DNA from: Chloroflexota bacterium
GTDB lineage: Bacteria; Chloroflexota; Limnocylindria; P2-11E
DNA: 11,475 bases
Assembly (NCBI GenBank): GCA_025350745.1
Contig: JANXXG010000184.1
Coordinates: 1 to 11,475 of the forward strand
Reading direction: 5' to 3'
A program made the position numbers and the translations under genes. Shown here in pieces: positions 5,957 to 11,475 of this stretch. Under the pieces are notes generated by a model. The model was not told where the DNA came from, made no database searches, and saw only the letters and a list, made by a program, of their open reading frames with translations. Position 1 is the stretch's first letter. Each line of letters opens with the position of its first letter.

Positions 5957-7059
5957 GGATGCGCGTCAGCGGCCTCCTCGTCCTCCTCGCGGTCCTCGCT
6001 CTTCCCGCGTGCGCCGACGCGAACACCGGACAGGTGTCGAGCGTCATCGATGCGCATGTGGTCCGGGTCGTGACGCAGGGAAATCGGGTCGTCGGTCAGC
6101 CGGGCCTACCGGGTCAGCCGTTCCAGACGCTCGAGGTCCAGCTTGACGGTGGCCTGTACCGCGGCGATCACGTGACGCTGGAGTGGGGCGGCCAGAACGC
6201 GCTCAACGCGAACGGCCTGTTGGCAGCCGGTGATCGGGTGCTCGTGTCGCAGCGCCGCGGTGACGGCGACGCGCGGCAGTATGCGATCGAGGAGGTCGTG
6301 CGGCTGCCCTCGCTCGCGCCGTTCGCGGTCATCCTCATCGTCGCCCTCATTGCGGTCGCGCGATGGCGGGGGCTGGCGTCGCTCGCCGGCCTCGCCGGCA
6401 GCATCGCGGTGTTCCTCTTCGCCATCGTGCCTGCCGTGCGACGCGGCGACGACCCGCTCGTCGCGACGCTCGCTGGAGCGGTCGCGGTGCTCGGCGTCAC
6501 CGTCTTCGTCGTGCATGGACTCAATCGCAAGAGCCTGGCCGCGCTCATCGGCACTGCCACATGCCTCTTCATCGTGGTCGTGCTCGCTGCGGTGACCCTC
6601 GCGGTCGCCCACATCACCGGCCTTGGATCCGAGGAATCCGTGTTCCTCGCCATCGGCTCCGGTGGCCGGATCGACCTGCATCGGCTCGTGCTCGCGGGGA
6701 TCATCGTCGGATCGCTCGGGGCGCTCGTCGATATGGGGATCGGGCAGGCGTCGGCGACGTTCGAGCTCGCCGCCGCGCACGATGAGATGCGCGGTCCCCG
6801 GCTCTACGCGAGCGCGCTCAACGTCGGTCGGGACCACATTGGATCGCTCATCAACACGCTTGCGCTCGCGTACTTCGGTGGATCGATGCCGCTCATCGTG
6901 CTGCTGTCGCTCGGCGCGGTCCCGCTCTCAGTTGCGCTGAACAGCGAGACGATCGTCATCTCAGTCTTGTCCGTGCTAGTCGCGAGCATCGGGCTGGTGC
7001 TCTGCGTACCGATCACGACGGCGGTGGCGGTCGTACTGGTCGGCCGCAAGCCTGCCTAG
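5953..7059 (+). CDS. YibE/F-family multipass membrane protein
   Basis: A 368-aa protein. The N-terminus (RVSGLLVLLAVLALPAC) is a signal sequence with a lipobox-like LPAC (Cys20). An extracytoplasmic beta-rich domain of about 100 residues follows (22-120), then seven or eight membrane helices (from about 122 to 362). The hallmark segment LGALVDMGIGQASATFELAA (residues 255-274) and GRDHIGSLINTLALAYFGG (292-310) match the YibE/F family (PF07907) as I know it. The family is widespread in Firmicutes and Actinobacteria but has no proven function; a transport role is usually assumed. The start ATG overlaps the TauE stop (ATGA, 5953-5956), so it is coupled. An in-frame open stretch upstream (from 5794) is out-of-frame TauE coding sequence. 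The gene ends in a TAG shared with the convergent gene. Confidence 0.85.
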   Translation: MRMRVSGLLVLLAVLALPACADANTGQVSSVIDAHVVRVVTQGNRVVGQPGLPGQPFQTLEVQLDGGLYRGDHVTLEWGGQNALNANGLLAAGDRVLVSQRRGDGDARQYAIEEVVRLPSLAPFAVILIVALIAVARWRGLASLAGLAGSIAVFLFAIVPAVRRGDDPLVATLAGAVAVLGVTVFVVHGLNRKSLAALIGTATCLFIVVVLAAVTLAVAHITGLGSEESVFLAIGSGGRIDLHRLVLAGIIVGSLGALVDMGIGQASATFELAAAHDEMRGPRLYASALNVGRDHIGSLINTLALAYFGGSMPLIVLLSLGAVPLSVALNSETIVISVLSVLVASIGLVLCVPITTAVAVVLVGRKPA

Positions 7060-7556
7060 CGAAGCTCCAGCGTCGCGCCCACCCTCGCGGTCGTGGTGGC
7101 CCCGCCGTCGGTAATTCGGAATTCGAGCACCAGCGAGTAGGCGTCCGCGGGTACCGGCGCCCCCTTGAGGTCCCTCGCGTCCCACGCGACGACCGTCGAC
7201 CCGCGACCCGCCGACACCGTCACCGGCGTCGCGGCAAGCTCCCGAACGAGCACCTCTGCAGGCAGGCCGCGCTCGTTGATGCCGCTGGCCATGATCCGTG
7301 CGGTGACCGGGCCGCTGATCGTGCCTCGGGTCACCACGACCGCGACCGGTATCACCAGAGCCGCCCCGATCGGGTACGCCGCCGCGACCGTCACCTCGAC
7401 CCGGCCGTTCGGAAGGCTGGTCGGTATCACGAAGCTGATCGGGGCGGTGCTCGCACGTGTGGGGACCGGCGCTGCCACGCATGTCGCTCCCACCAGGAGG
7501 AGCAGGACCGGCGCGAGCCGCGAGGCTACCGAGCGCGCTTTCGGCAGCTGCCGCAC
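7056..7556 (-). CDS. Small secreted protein with an Ig/FlgD-like C-terminus
   Basis: About 166 aa. The N-terminus is basic (MRQLPKARSVASR), followed by a hydrophobic core LAPVLLLLVGATCVAA and a small-residue region that looks like a signal peptide. The mature part is beta-rich, with a stretch VVAWDARDLKGAPVPADAYS (residues 122-141) similar to the W-D-G-x-D-x-x-G-x-x-V-P-A-G-x-Y signature of FlgD-type Ig-like domains. No ATG exists near the signal peptide; GTG at 7556 is the best start and overlaps the upstream regulator gene by 31 bases. A later start is possible. It is the second gene of the Zur-like regulator transcript, so it may be a metal-related envelope protein, but I recognise no metal motif. 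The ligand and function are unknown. The frame's upstream extension is antisense to the ZIP gene. Confidence 0.68.
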   Translation of the reverse strand: MRQLPKARSVASRLAPVLLLLVGATCVAAPVPTRASTAPISFVIPTSLPNGRVEVTVAAAYPIGAALVIPVAVVVTRGTISGPVTARIMASGINERGLPAEVLVRELAATPVTVSAGRGSTVVAWDARDLKGAPVPADAYSLVLEFRITDGGATTTARVGATLELR

Positions 7557-7990
7557 AGACCGTAGAAGTCGAGCGCGGCGTGGTCCACCTGGAAGTCGTG
7601 CGTGCGCCCGACGGATGAAAGGAGCGGAGCGACCACGGTCTCGTCGAGGTCCTCGACCCGCTGGCACCGGGTGCAGACCAGATGATGGTGGTGCGTCGCG
7701 TCGCAGGCGACGTAGGCCGAGACGTGGCCGTCGCGCTCGAACCGGCTCGCCATCCCGTCCTGGACCTGCGCCTCGAGCGCGCGGTAGACCGTCGCCAGGC
7801 CAAGGGTCGGATGGCCTGCGTTGATCCGCTCGTGGAGCTCCTGCGCGGAGAGCGCGCGCCGGGCGGCCGCGAGAGCCTCCGCAACGATGACGCGTTGGGG
7901 CGTCGATCGGCGTCCCCGGGAGACCATCCGTCGCTGGATCGCGGCCGGGCGCCTGGAACGAGCGTGCGCGGTCGACGCCGTGTTTGACAC
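7526..7990 (-). CDS. Fur-family regulator, probably Zur-like (second paralogue)
   Basis: A 154-aa Fur superfamily regulator. The N-terminal tail (residues 1-21) is basic and variable, followed by the winged helix with recognition helix GLATVYRALEAQVQDG (64-79). The metal domain has THHHHLVCTRC (His100-His103, Cys106, Cys109) and HDFQVDHAALDFYGLCGSC (His131, His137, Cys146, Cys149), the pattern of Zur/Fur proteins with a structural zinc site. It is divergent to a ZIP-family metal importer, and a perfect palindrome lies between them. Zinc sensing is therefore the best guess; iron or manganese cannot be excluded. The GTG at 7990 opens the full frame; an ATG at 7927 (MVSRGRRS) would give 133 aa and still keep the whole DNA-binding domain. 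The predicted promoter puts the mRNA start almost at the GTG, so the gene is either leaderless or starts at 7927. Confidence 0.88.
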   Translation of the reverse strand: MSNTASTAHARSRRPAAIQRRMVSRGRRSTPQRVIVAEALAAARRALSAQELHERINAGHPTLGLATVYRALEAQVQDGMASRFERDGHVSAYVACDATHHHHLVCTRCQRVEDLDETVVAPLLSSVGRTHDFQVDHAALDFYGLCGSCRKRAR

Positions 7991-7998
7991 TCGGTCCC

Positions 7999-8027
7999 AG
8001 TATCCCTAGGTTGAGAACAATTCTCAA
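7999..8027 (-). promoter_or_regulatory. Probable promoter of the Zur-like regulator gene
   Basis: On the minus strand TTGAGA (8027-8022, five of six with the -35 consensus) is followed by a 17-base spacer and GATACT (8004-7999, four of six with the -10 consensus). The -35 element lies inside the palindrome at 8011-8027, so bound repressor would block it. This points to autoregulation. Transcription would begin near 7992, about at the GTG start. Confidence 0.5.
8011..8027. promoter_or_regulatory. Fur/Zur-type operator, perfect 7-3-7 inverted repeat
   Basis: The sequence TTGAGAACAATTCTCAA has perfect 7-base arms around a 3-base centre. It can also be read as a 7-1-7 Fur-type box (TGAGAAC-A-ATTCTCA) close to the known TGATAATnATTATCA pattern. 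It sits midway between the divergent starts of the regulator (7990) and the ZIP gene (8040), so one dimer pair could control both. The sequence is AT-rich against a very GC-rich background, which supports function. The binding protein is inferred to be the neighbouring Fur-family regulator. Confidence 0.75.
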
Positions 8028-8028
8028 T

Positions 8029-8034
8029 AGGGGG
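8029..8034 (+). promoter_or_regulatory. Ribosome-binding site of the ZIP gene
   Basis: AGGGGG lies 5 bases before the ATG at 8040 (spacer TCCGC) and immediately after the operator palindrome. It fixes the ATG as the start. Confidence 0.65.
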
Positions 8035-8039
8035 TCCGC

Positions 8040-8762
8040 ATGACCGTCTTTGCGGTCGTCGCCGCGACGTTCCTGTCGACGCTCGCGGGGGGCATCGTCG
8101 CGCTCCGCAGCACGAAACAGCTGGGCTTCGTCATCGCCCTCGGCGCCGGGGTGCGTATCGGTGCGGCGTTCTTCGACCTTGCTCCCGAATCGGCCAAAGC
8201 GCTCGGATCGATCGATGACGCGATGCTCTTCGCGGGCGTCGGCTTCCTCGCCTTCTACCTGTTGGAGCGCATCACGCTCCTGCACGTCGGGCACGAGGCG
8301 GGACATCCGGTGGAGCGGCACGAGCATGTCGGCGCGATCGGCGCGGGCGGGATGTCGGTCCACAGCTTCCTCGACGGCGTCGCGGTCGGCGCGTCGTTCC
8401 ACGCGAGCGTCGAGCTCGGCATCCTCGTCGCGGTCGTCGTGATCCTCCACGACTTCTCGGACGGCATCGCGACCGTCAGCGTGCTTCTGGCCAACGGCGC
8501 CACACGCGCGACGGCGTTCCGTTGGCTCCTCATCGACGCAGCGGCCCCTGTGATCGGGGCGATCGTGGCCCTCTTCCTGACGATCGAGGGTCCGGTCCTC
8601 GGAGCGATCCTCGGCTCGTTCGTCGGCTTCTTCCTGTACGTGGGTGCGGCGGAGCTTCTGCCCGAGGCCCACCGCAAGGGCCGGGGCGACCTCGTCATGG
8701 TCGGCACCGTCGCCGGCGCGGCCTTCATCTTCGCCGTGACGCGCATCGTCGGGGGCGTGTAG
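8040..8762 (+). CDS. ZIP-family divalent metal transporter
   Basis: A 240-aa membrane protein with the eight-helix ZIP pattern and a short His-rich cytoplasmic loop (HVGHEAGHPVERHEH, residues 82-96). Helix IV carries VHSFLDGVAVGASF (His108, Asp112) and helix V carries LHDFSDGIATV (His137, Asp138, Asp141), corresponding to the binuclear metal site of ZIP transporters. Other family signatures are FDLAPES (helix II) and AAELLPEAH (Glu205, helix VI). ZIP proteins bring Zn(II), Fe(II) or Mn(II) into the cytoplasm. The usual Glu of the helix IV and V motifs is Asp here, a substitution that could alter metal choice. A good Shine-Dalgarno precedes the ATG. Control by the divergent Zur-like protein through the operator at 8011-8027 is likely, making zinc the favoured substrate. 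The next gene follows after 17 bases. Confidence 0.9.
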   Translation: MTVFAVVAATFLSTLAGGIVALRSTKQLGFVIALGAGVRIGAAFFDLAPESAKALGSIDDAMLFAGVGFLAFYLLERITLLHVGHEAGHPVERHEHVGAIGAGGMSVHSFLDGVAVGASFHASVELGILVAVVVILHDFSDGIATVSVLLANGATRATAFRWLLIDAAAPVIGAIVALFLTIEGPVLGAILGSFVGFFLYVGAAELLPEAHRKGRGDLVMVGTVAGAAFIFAVTRIVGGV

Positions 8763-8779
8763 CCATCCGCTCCCAGTTC

Positions 8780-9706
8780 GTGCGGGGCACGGTCTTCTGG
8801 CTGTTCGTCGTGCTCGTGATCTTCGTCTTCGACCTCATCACCGGCCCCGACTACGGCTTCGGGTTCTTCTACCTCTTCGCCGTCGTGCCGGCCGCATGGC
8901 TGCTCGGCCGGGGTCCGGGTCTGCTCGCGGCATTCGCCTCAGGGTTCGCGTGGTTCTTCGCCGACGCCACGGAGTCGAGGCTGGGCACGATCTGGCCCAC
9001 GGTCTGGAACGCCTCCAGCCGGCTGCTCGTGTTCGTCCTCGCCGCCGTCCTCCTGGACCTCGTGCACCGCGAGCGAGAGCGGCTTCGCACACTGGACGTG
9101 CAGCGATCGCATTTCATGCGCGTCCTCGCGCACGAGCTCGCTGGTCCGGGGCACGAGCTCGCGACCGGGCTTCGCGCATTGCAGGCCGCGGGCGGAGCCA
9201 GCGCATCGGAGCTGCTGCCGTTCATCGAGCGGGCCCAGGACCTCGAGTTCCTGAGCCGCGATTTCATGTCGCTCGGTCAGCTGCAAGCAGGCGATCTGTG
9301 GCTGAAGCACCGACCGGTCGACGTCCGCGCGGTGGTCGAGGATCTCCGGGCCCGCGCGTCGGGCGGCCCGCGTATGCCGATCACGCTGTCGACCGGCTCG
9401 TTCAGCGTCGAGGGCGACGAGGATCGGCTGCGCCAGGCGATCAGCAGCCTGTTCGTCGCTGCGCGGGCCAGCGCGGGTGCGGCCGAGGTGACGATCGATC
9501 TGCGCCGCGAGAAAGGCAACGCGAAGCTCACGATCTCCGCCGGCGCCGGACCATTCGTCTCCTCGGCCGGTGACGATGGCGGCGGGATCGGCCTCGAGCT
9601 CGCGCGGATGATCGTGGAAGCGCATCACGGCCGGCTCGATCATCGTCGCGAGGCGGCGTCCAAAGCGGTCCGGTTCGTCCTCTTTCTGCCGCTCGCCAGC
9701 GGCTGA
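8780..9706 (+). CDS. Histidine-kinase-like membrane protein with degenerate ATPase domain
   Basis: A 308-aa protein. The N-terminal 95 residues form a four-helix membrane sensor (DLITGPDYGFGFFYLFAVVP, then GRGPGLLAAFASGFAWFFAD and WNASSRLLVF), a type often fused to histidine kinases and diguanylate cyclases. Next comes a short coiled linker (HRERERLRTLDVQRS) and a HisKA-like helix with the H-box FMRVLAHEL (His118). A HATPase_c-like domain follows (about 180-305). The G2-like glycine box GGGIGLELARMIVEAHHGRL is well kept, but the N-box (EDRLRQAISSLFVAARASAG) lacks the usual Asn and the G1 box (SAGAGPF) lacks the Asp that contacts adenine. Activity is therefore doubtful. No response regulator is adjacent. 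The start is uncertain: GTG at 8780 is the first usable codon after the ZIP stop and no clear Shine-Dalgarno is seen. It probably shares the ZIP transcript. Confidence 0.78.
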   Translation: MRGTVFWLFVVLVIFVFDLITGPDYGFGFFYLFAVVPAAWLLGRGPGLLAAFASGFAWFFADATESRLGTIWPTVWNASSRLLVFVLAAVLLDLVHRERERLRTLDVQRSHFMRVLAHELAGPGHELATGLRALQAAGGASASELLPFIERAQDLEFLSRDFMSLGQLQAGDLWLKHRPVDVRAVVEDLRARASGGPRMPITLSTGSFSVEGDEDRLRQAISSLFVAARASAGAAEVTIDLRREKGNAKLTISAGAGPFVSSAGDDGGGIGLELARMIVEAHHGRLDHRREAASKAVRFVLFLPLASG

Positions 9707-9723
9707 GCGGACGCGCTCGCACC

Positions 9724-9729
9724 TATACT
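9724..9729 (+). promoter_or_regulatory. Candidate -10 element of the Mrp gene
   Basis: TATACT (five of six with TATAAT) occurs in the only sizeable non-coding gap of this region (9707-9760), 31 bases before the GTG start. No good -35 is visible about 17 bases upstream, so it may depend on an activator or another sigma factor. It suggests the Mrp gene has its own promoter separate from the ZIP/kinase unit. Confidence 0.45.
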
Positions 9730-9748
9730 TCGCATCAGCACGCCCCCG

Positions 9749-9755
9749 TAAGGAG
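9749..9755 (+). promoter_or_regulatory. Strong ribosome-binding site for the Mrp gene
   Basis: TAAGGAG is followed by five C bases and a GTG at 9761. This is the best Shine-Dalgarno in the plus-strand genes and confirms the GTG start. Confidence 0.8.
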
Positions 9756-9760
9756 CCCCC

Positions 9761-10810
9761 GTGGCTGACGCGATCACCCCCGACATGACCATCGCTTCCG
9801 TCACCGAACGCTGGCCCGACACCGCGCGCATCTTCGCGCGCTACGGCCTCGGCTGCGCCTCGTGCGCGATCAGCAAGAGCGAGTCGGTCCTCCAGGGCGC
9901 GACCGGGCACGGCGGGGGCCGCGTGAATGTTGACGAGCTCCTGCGCGACCTGAACACCTTCGCGGCCACCGGCAAGCTGCCCGCGGGTCTCCCCGACGCA
10001 TCCGCGGTCGCATCCGGCGGTGGCGGGATGAAGGTCAAGGGCATGGCCGAGCAGAAGGGCATCAAGAGCGTGATCGCCGTGATGTCCGGGAAGGGCGGCG
10101 TGGGGAAGTCCCTCGTCGCCGGTCTGCTCGCCGTGGGTCTCCGGCGCCGGGGCATGAGCGTCGGCATCCTCGACGGCGACATCACCGGACCGAGCATCCC
10201 GCGGATGTTCGGCGTCCGCGAGAAGCCCGGCGTTGCCGGTCCGAACACCCTGAAGCCGTCGTACTCCAAGGGGGGGATTCCGATCATGTCGATGAACCTC
10301 CTGCTCCCGGGCGAAGAGGAGGCGGTCATCTGGCGCGGCCCGATGGTCTCCGGCGCGATCCGGCAGTTCTTTAGCGATGTCGCATGGGGCGAGCTCGACT
10401 ACCTCATCGTCGACCTGCCGCCAGGCACAAGCGACGCGCCGCTCACGGTCATGCAGGCGCTCCCGATCGCCGGGGTCGTGCTCGTCACGACGCCGCAGGC
10501 GCTCGCGACGATGGTCGTGACCAAGGCGGTGCGTCTGGTGAAGCAGCTCGGCGGCGACATCCTCGGCGTGGTCGAGAACATGGCCTATGTCTCGATGCCC
10601 GATGGCTCGCGTTATGAGGTGTTCGGTCCTTCTCAGGGCTTGAAGCTCGTCATCGCGGCGAACGCGCCGCTCATGGCGCGGATCCCGATCGATCCCGAGA
10701 TCGCGCACCTCGCCGATACCGGTGGCATCGAGCAGTACGTCTCGCCGGAGTTCGAGGAGCTGATGGCGAACTTCCTGTCGGTCGCCCCGAAGGTGCCGCA
10801 GCCCGCATAG
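9761..10810 (+). CDS. DUF1858-Mrp/NBP35-family P-loop ATPase fusion
   Basis: A 349-aa cytoplasmic protein. Residues about 4-66 form a DUF1858 domain (ITPDMTIASVTERWPDTARI, then the GLGCASCA pair Cys32/Cys35 and VNVDELLRDLN). A Gly-rich linker (84-90) leads to an Mrp/ApbC/NBP35 ATPase: deviant Walker A SGKGGVGKS (109-117), switch I GDITGPSIPRMFG (139-151), Walker B-like LIVDLPPGTSD (215-225) and a C-terminal NTPase core. Mrp proteins act as Fe-S cluster carriers or assembly ATPases, binding a cluster through a C-terminal CxxC. Here that motif is absent: ENMAY is followed by VSMPDGS where the cysteines normally lie. Cys32 and Cys35 are the only cysteines in the protein. The GTG start is fixed by a strong Shine-Dalgarno. 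It has its own candidate promoter; the next gene starts 11 bases downstream. Confidence 0.92.
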   Translation: MADAITPDMTIASVTERWPDTARIFARYGLGCASCAISKSESVLQGATGHGGGRVNVDELLRDLNTFAATGKLPAGLPDASAVASGGGGMKVKGMAEQKGIKSVIAVMSGKGGVGKSLVAGLLAVGLRRRGMSVGILDGDITGPSIPRMFGVREKPGVAGPNTLKPSYSKGGIPIMSMNLLLPGEEEAVIWRGPMVSGAIRQFFSDVAWGELDYLIVDLPPGTSDAPLTVMQALPIAGVVLVTTPQALATMVVTKAVRLVKQLGGDILGVVENMAYVSMPDGSRYEVFGPSQGLKLVIAANAPLMARIPIDPEIAHLADTGGIEQYVSPEFEELMANFLSVAPKVPQPA

Positions 10811-10821
10811 GGCGGATCTCG

Positions 10822-11475
10822 ATGCGGGCTCGCACGGTCGCGGCCCTCCTCGCGCTCGCCGCCGCCGCGGTCTATATCGGGGTACCGGTCCTGCACCGCT
10901 CCACCGACACTGATCCGCAGCTGTTCACGGCCGCCTCGTGGATCCGGCGCGGTGATGCGAAGATCGATGGGTACCCGCCCGGACAATCGAACGAGATCGT
11001 GTTCCGCGACCATCGGTATTCGTCGTACCCGGTCGGGTTGAGCCTCGTCGCCGCGCCGGCGCTCGCGCCGTTCATTGTCGCCGGGGCCCAGATCGAGGAC
11101 CTCGTCTTCCGCACGCTGTTCGGCCGGTTACTCGCGACGCTGCTTGCTGCGGCGTCCGTTGGGTTCGTGTTCCTCGCCTGTCGAAGGGTTGCCCGAGAGG
11201 ATGCGGCGATCGTCGCGACGCTCGGCTACGCCTTCGGCGCCGCGACGTGGTCGATCACCAGTCAAGAGCTCACCCAGCACGCCGCCGCGCAGCTTTTCAT
11301 CGCCATCGGACTGTGGCTCCTGGCCGGCGCCGGCCCGGCTGCGCCGAGGTCCGGACTCGCGTTCGGCTTGGCCACGCTGACCCGTCCACTCGCGGTGATC
11401 GTCGTCGCGGCGGGCGCGCTGGCGGTGCGGCGCACGGGCGGACGCTCCGCCCTTGCGCGGTATGTCGGGTGGGGG
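10822..11475 (+). CDS. GT-C-type membrane glycosyltransferase, N-terminal fragment
   Basis: An open gene of 218 codons cut by the right edge. It begins MRARTVAALLALAAAAVYIG, a first membrane helix, followed by an extracytoplasmic loop with TDTDPQLFTAASWIRRGDA; the acidic Asp-Thr-Asp lies where GT-C enzymes keep a catalytic Asp in the first loop. Next is YSSYPVGLSLVAAPALAPF and several more helices, including WSITSQELTQHAAAQLF (about residues 146-162), a pattern common in GT39/PMT-like polyprenyl-phosphate-sugar glycosyltransferases of environmental Chloroflexota and Actinobacteria. The family transfers sugars from lipid carriers onto proteins or glycans outside the membrane. A GGCGGA run lies just upstream of the ATG, 11 bases after the Mrp stop, so co-transcription is likely. 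The relation to metal genes is not evident. Confidence 0.78.
   Translation, partial: MRARTVAALLALAAAAVYIGVPVLHRSTDTDPQLFTAASWIRRGDAKIDGYPPGQSNEIVFRDHRYSSYPVGLSLVAAPALAPFIVAGAQIEDLVFRTLFGRLLATLLAAASVGFVFLACRRVAREDAAIVATLGYAFGAATWSITSQELTQHAAAQLFIAIGLWLLAGAGPAAPRSGLAFGLATLTRPLAVIVVAAGALAVRRTGGRSALARYVGWG

Noticed and set aside
7051..7075. Possible bidirectional terminator at the convergent junction
   Set aside because: I looked for a stable hairpin with a T-run around the shared CTAG and found only short, imperfect pairing.
7557..8672. Upstream part of a long minus-strand open frame (7056-8672)
   Set aside because: It is antisense to ZIP and overlaps the Zur-like gene in another frame. Composition is Arg/Asp/Glu-rich low complexity, typical of shadows in high-GC DNA.
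8939..10708. 589-codon minus-strand open frame
   Set aside because: It lies fully opposite the kinase-like and Mrp genes, which have clear domains and a strong Shine-Dalgarno. The antisense product is charged low-complexity sequence.

Overview
The window is very GC-rich and almost fully coding. Genes are tightly packed, with many stop/start overlaps (ATGA, TTGA, TGATG) and several GTG or TTG starts. Gene content suggests a high-GC Terrabacteria-type organism, perhaps Chloroflexota (Limnocylindria/Dormibacter-like) or Actinobacteriota: a CopC-CopD fusion, a YibE/F protein, a DUF1858-Mrp fusion and a GT-C glycosyltransferase. The phylum is an inference from gene style and no marker gene is present. 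I saw no rRNA, tRNA, CRISPR array, IS element or phage gene.

Layout. (1) Positions 1-4115, minus strand: a seven-gene cluster read right to left. The order is a Fur-family regulator, an exported 129-aa protein, an exported 194-aa protein with a putative N-terminal His, a CopC-CopD-YtkA-like fusion, an unlisted-size 56-aa membrane protein, a membrane-anchored cytochrome c, and the start of a DUF421 (YetF-like) membrane protein. Spacing and overlaps suggest one transcript. (2) Positions 4116-4191: a divergent control region with repeated TATCGCAA/TTGCGATA octamers, a probable operator for the first Fur-family protein. (3) Positions 4192-7059, plus strand: a NiCoT-type nickel/cobalt transporter, a TauE/SafE permease and a YibE/F membrane protein. 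(4) Positions 7056-7990, minus strand: a second Fur-family regulator (probably Zur-like) and a small secreted protein, ending tail-to-tail with YibE/F in a shared CTAG. (5) Positions 7991-8039: a second divergent control region with a perfect 17-bp Fur-type palindrome. (6) Positions 8040-9706, plus strand: a ZIP metal transporter and a histidine-kinase-like membrane protein with a degenerate ATPase domain. (7) Positions 9761-10810: a DUF1858-Mrp P-loop ATPase with its own promoter and strong RBS. (8) Positions 10822-11475: the start of a GT-C glycosyltransferase, cut by the window edge.

How it fits together. Regions 1-6 read as a transition-metal homeostasis island. Two different Fur paralogues each sit beside a divergently transcribed metal importer (NiCoT and ZIP), and each intergenic gap holds a different inverted-repeat motif. 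The first regulator also heads a copper/redox operon joining CopC/CopD-type copper handling, two small uncharacterised exported proteins, a 56-aa membrane peptide and a cytochrome c. That operon is the best candidate for an undescribed system: an envelope copper-acquisition or copper-redox module under a Fur-family metal sensor. The Mrp ATPase (Fe-S carrier family) may be functionally related, but the glycosyltransferase looks unconnected.
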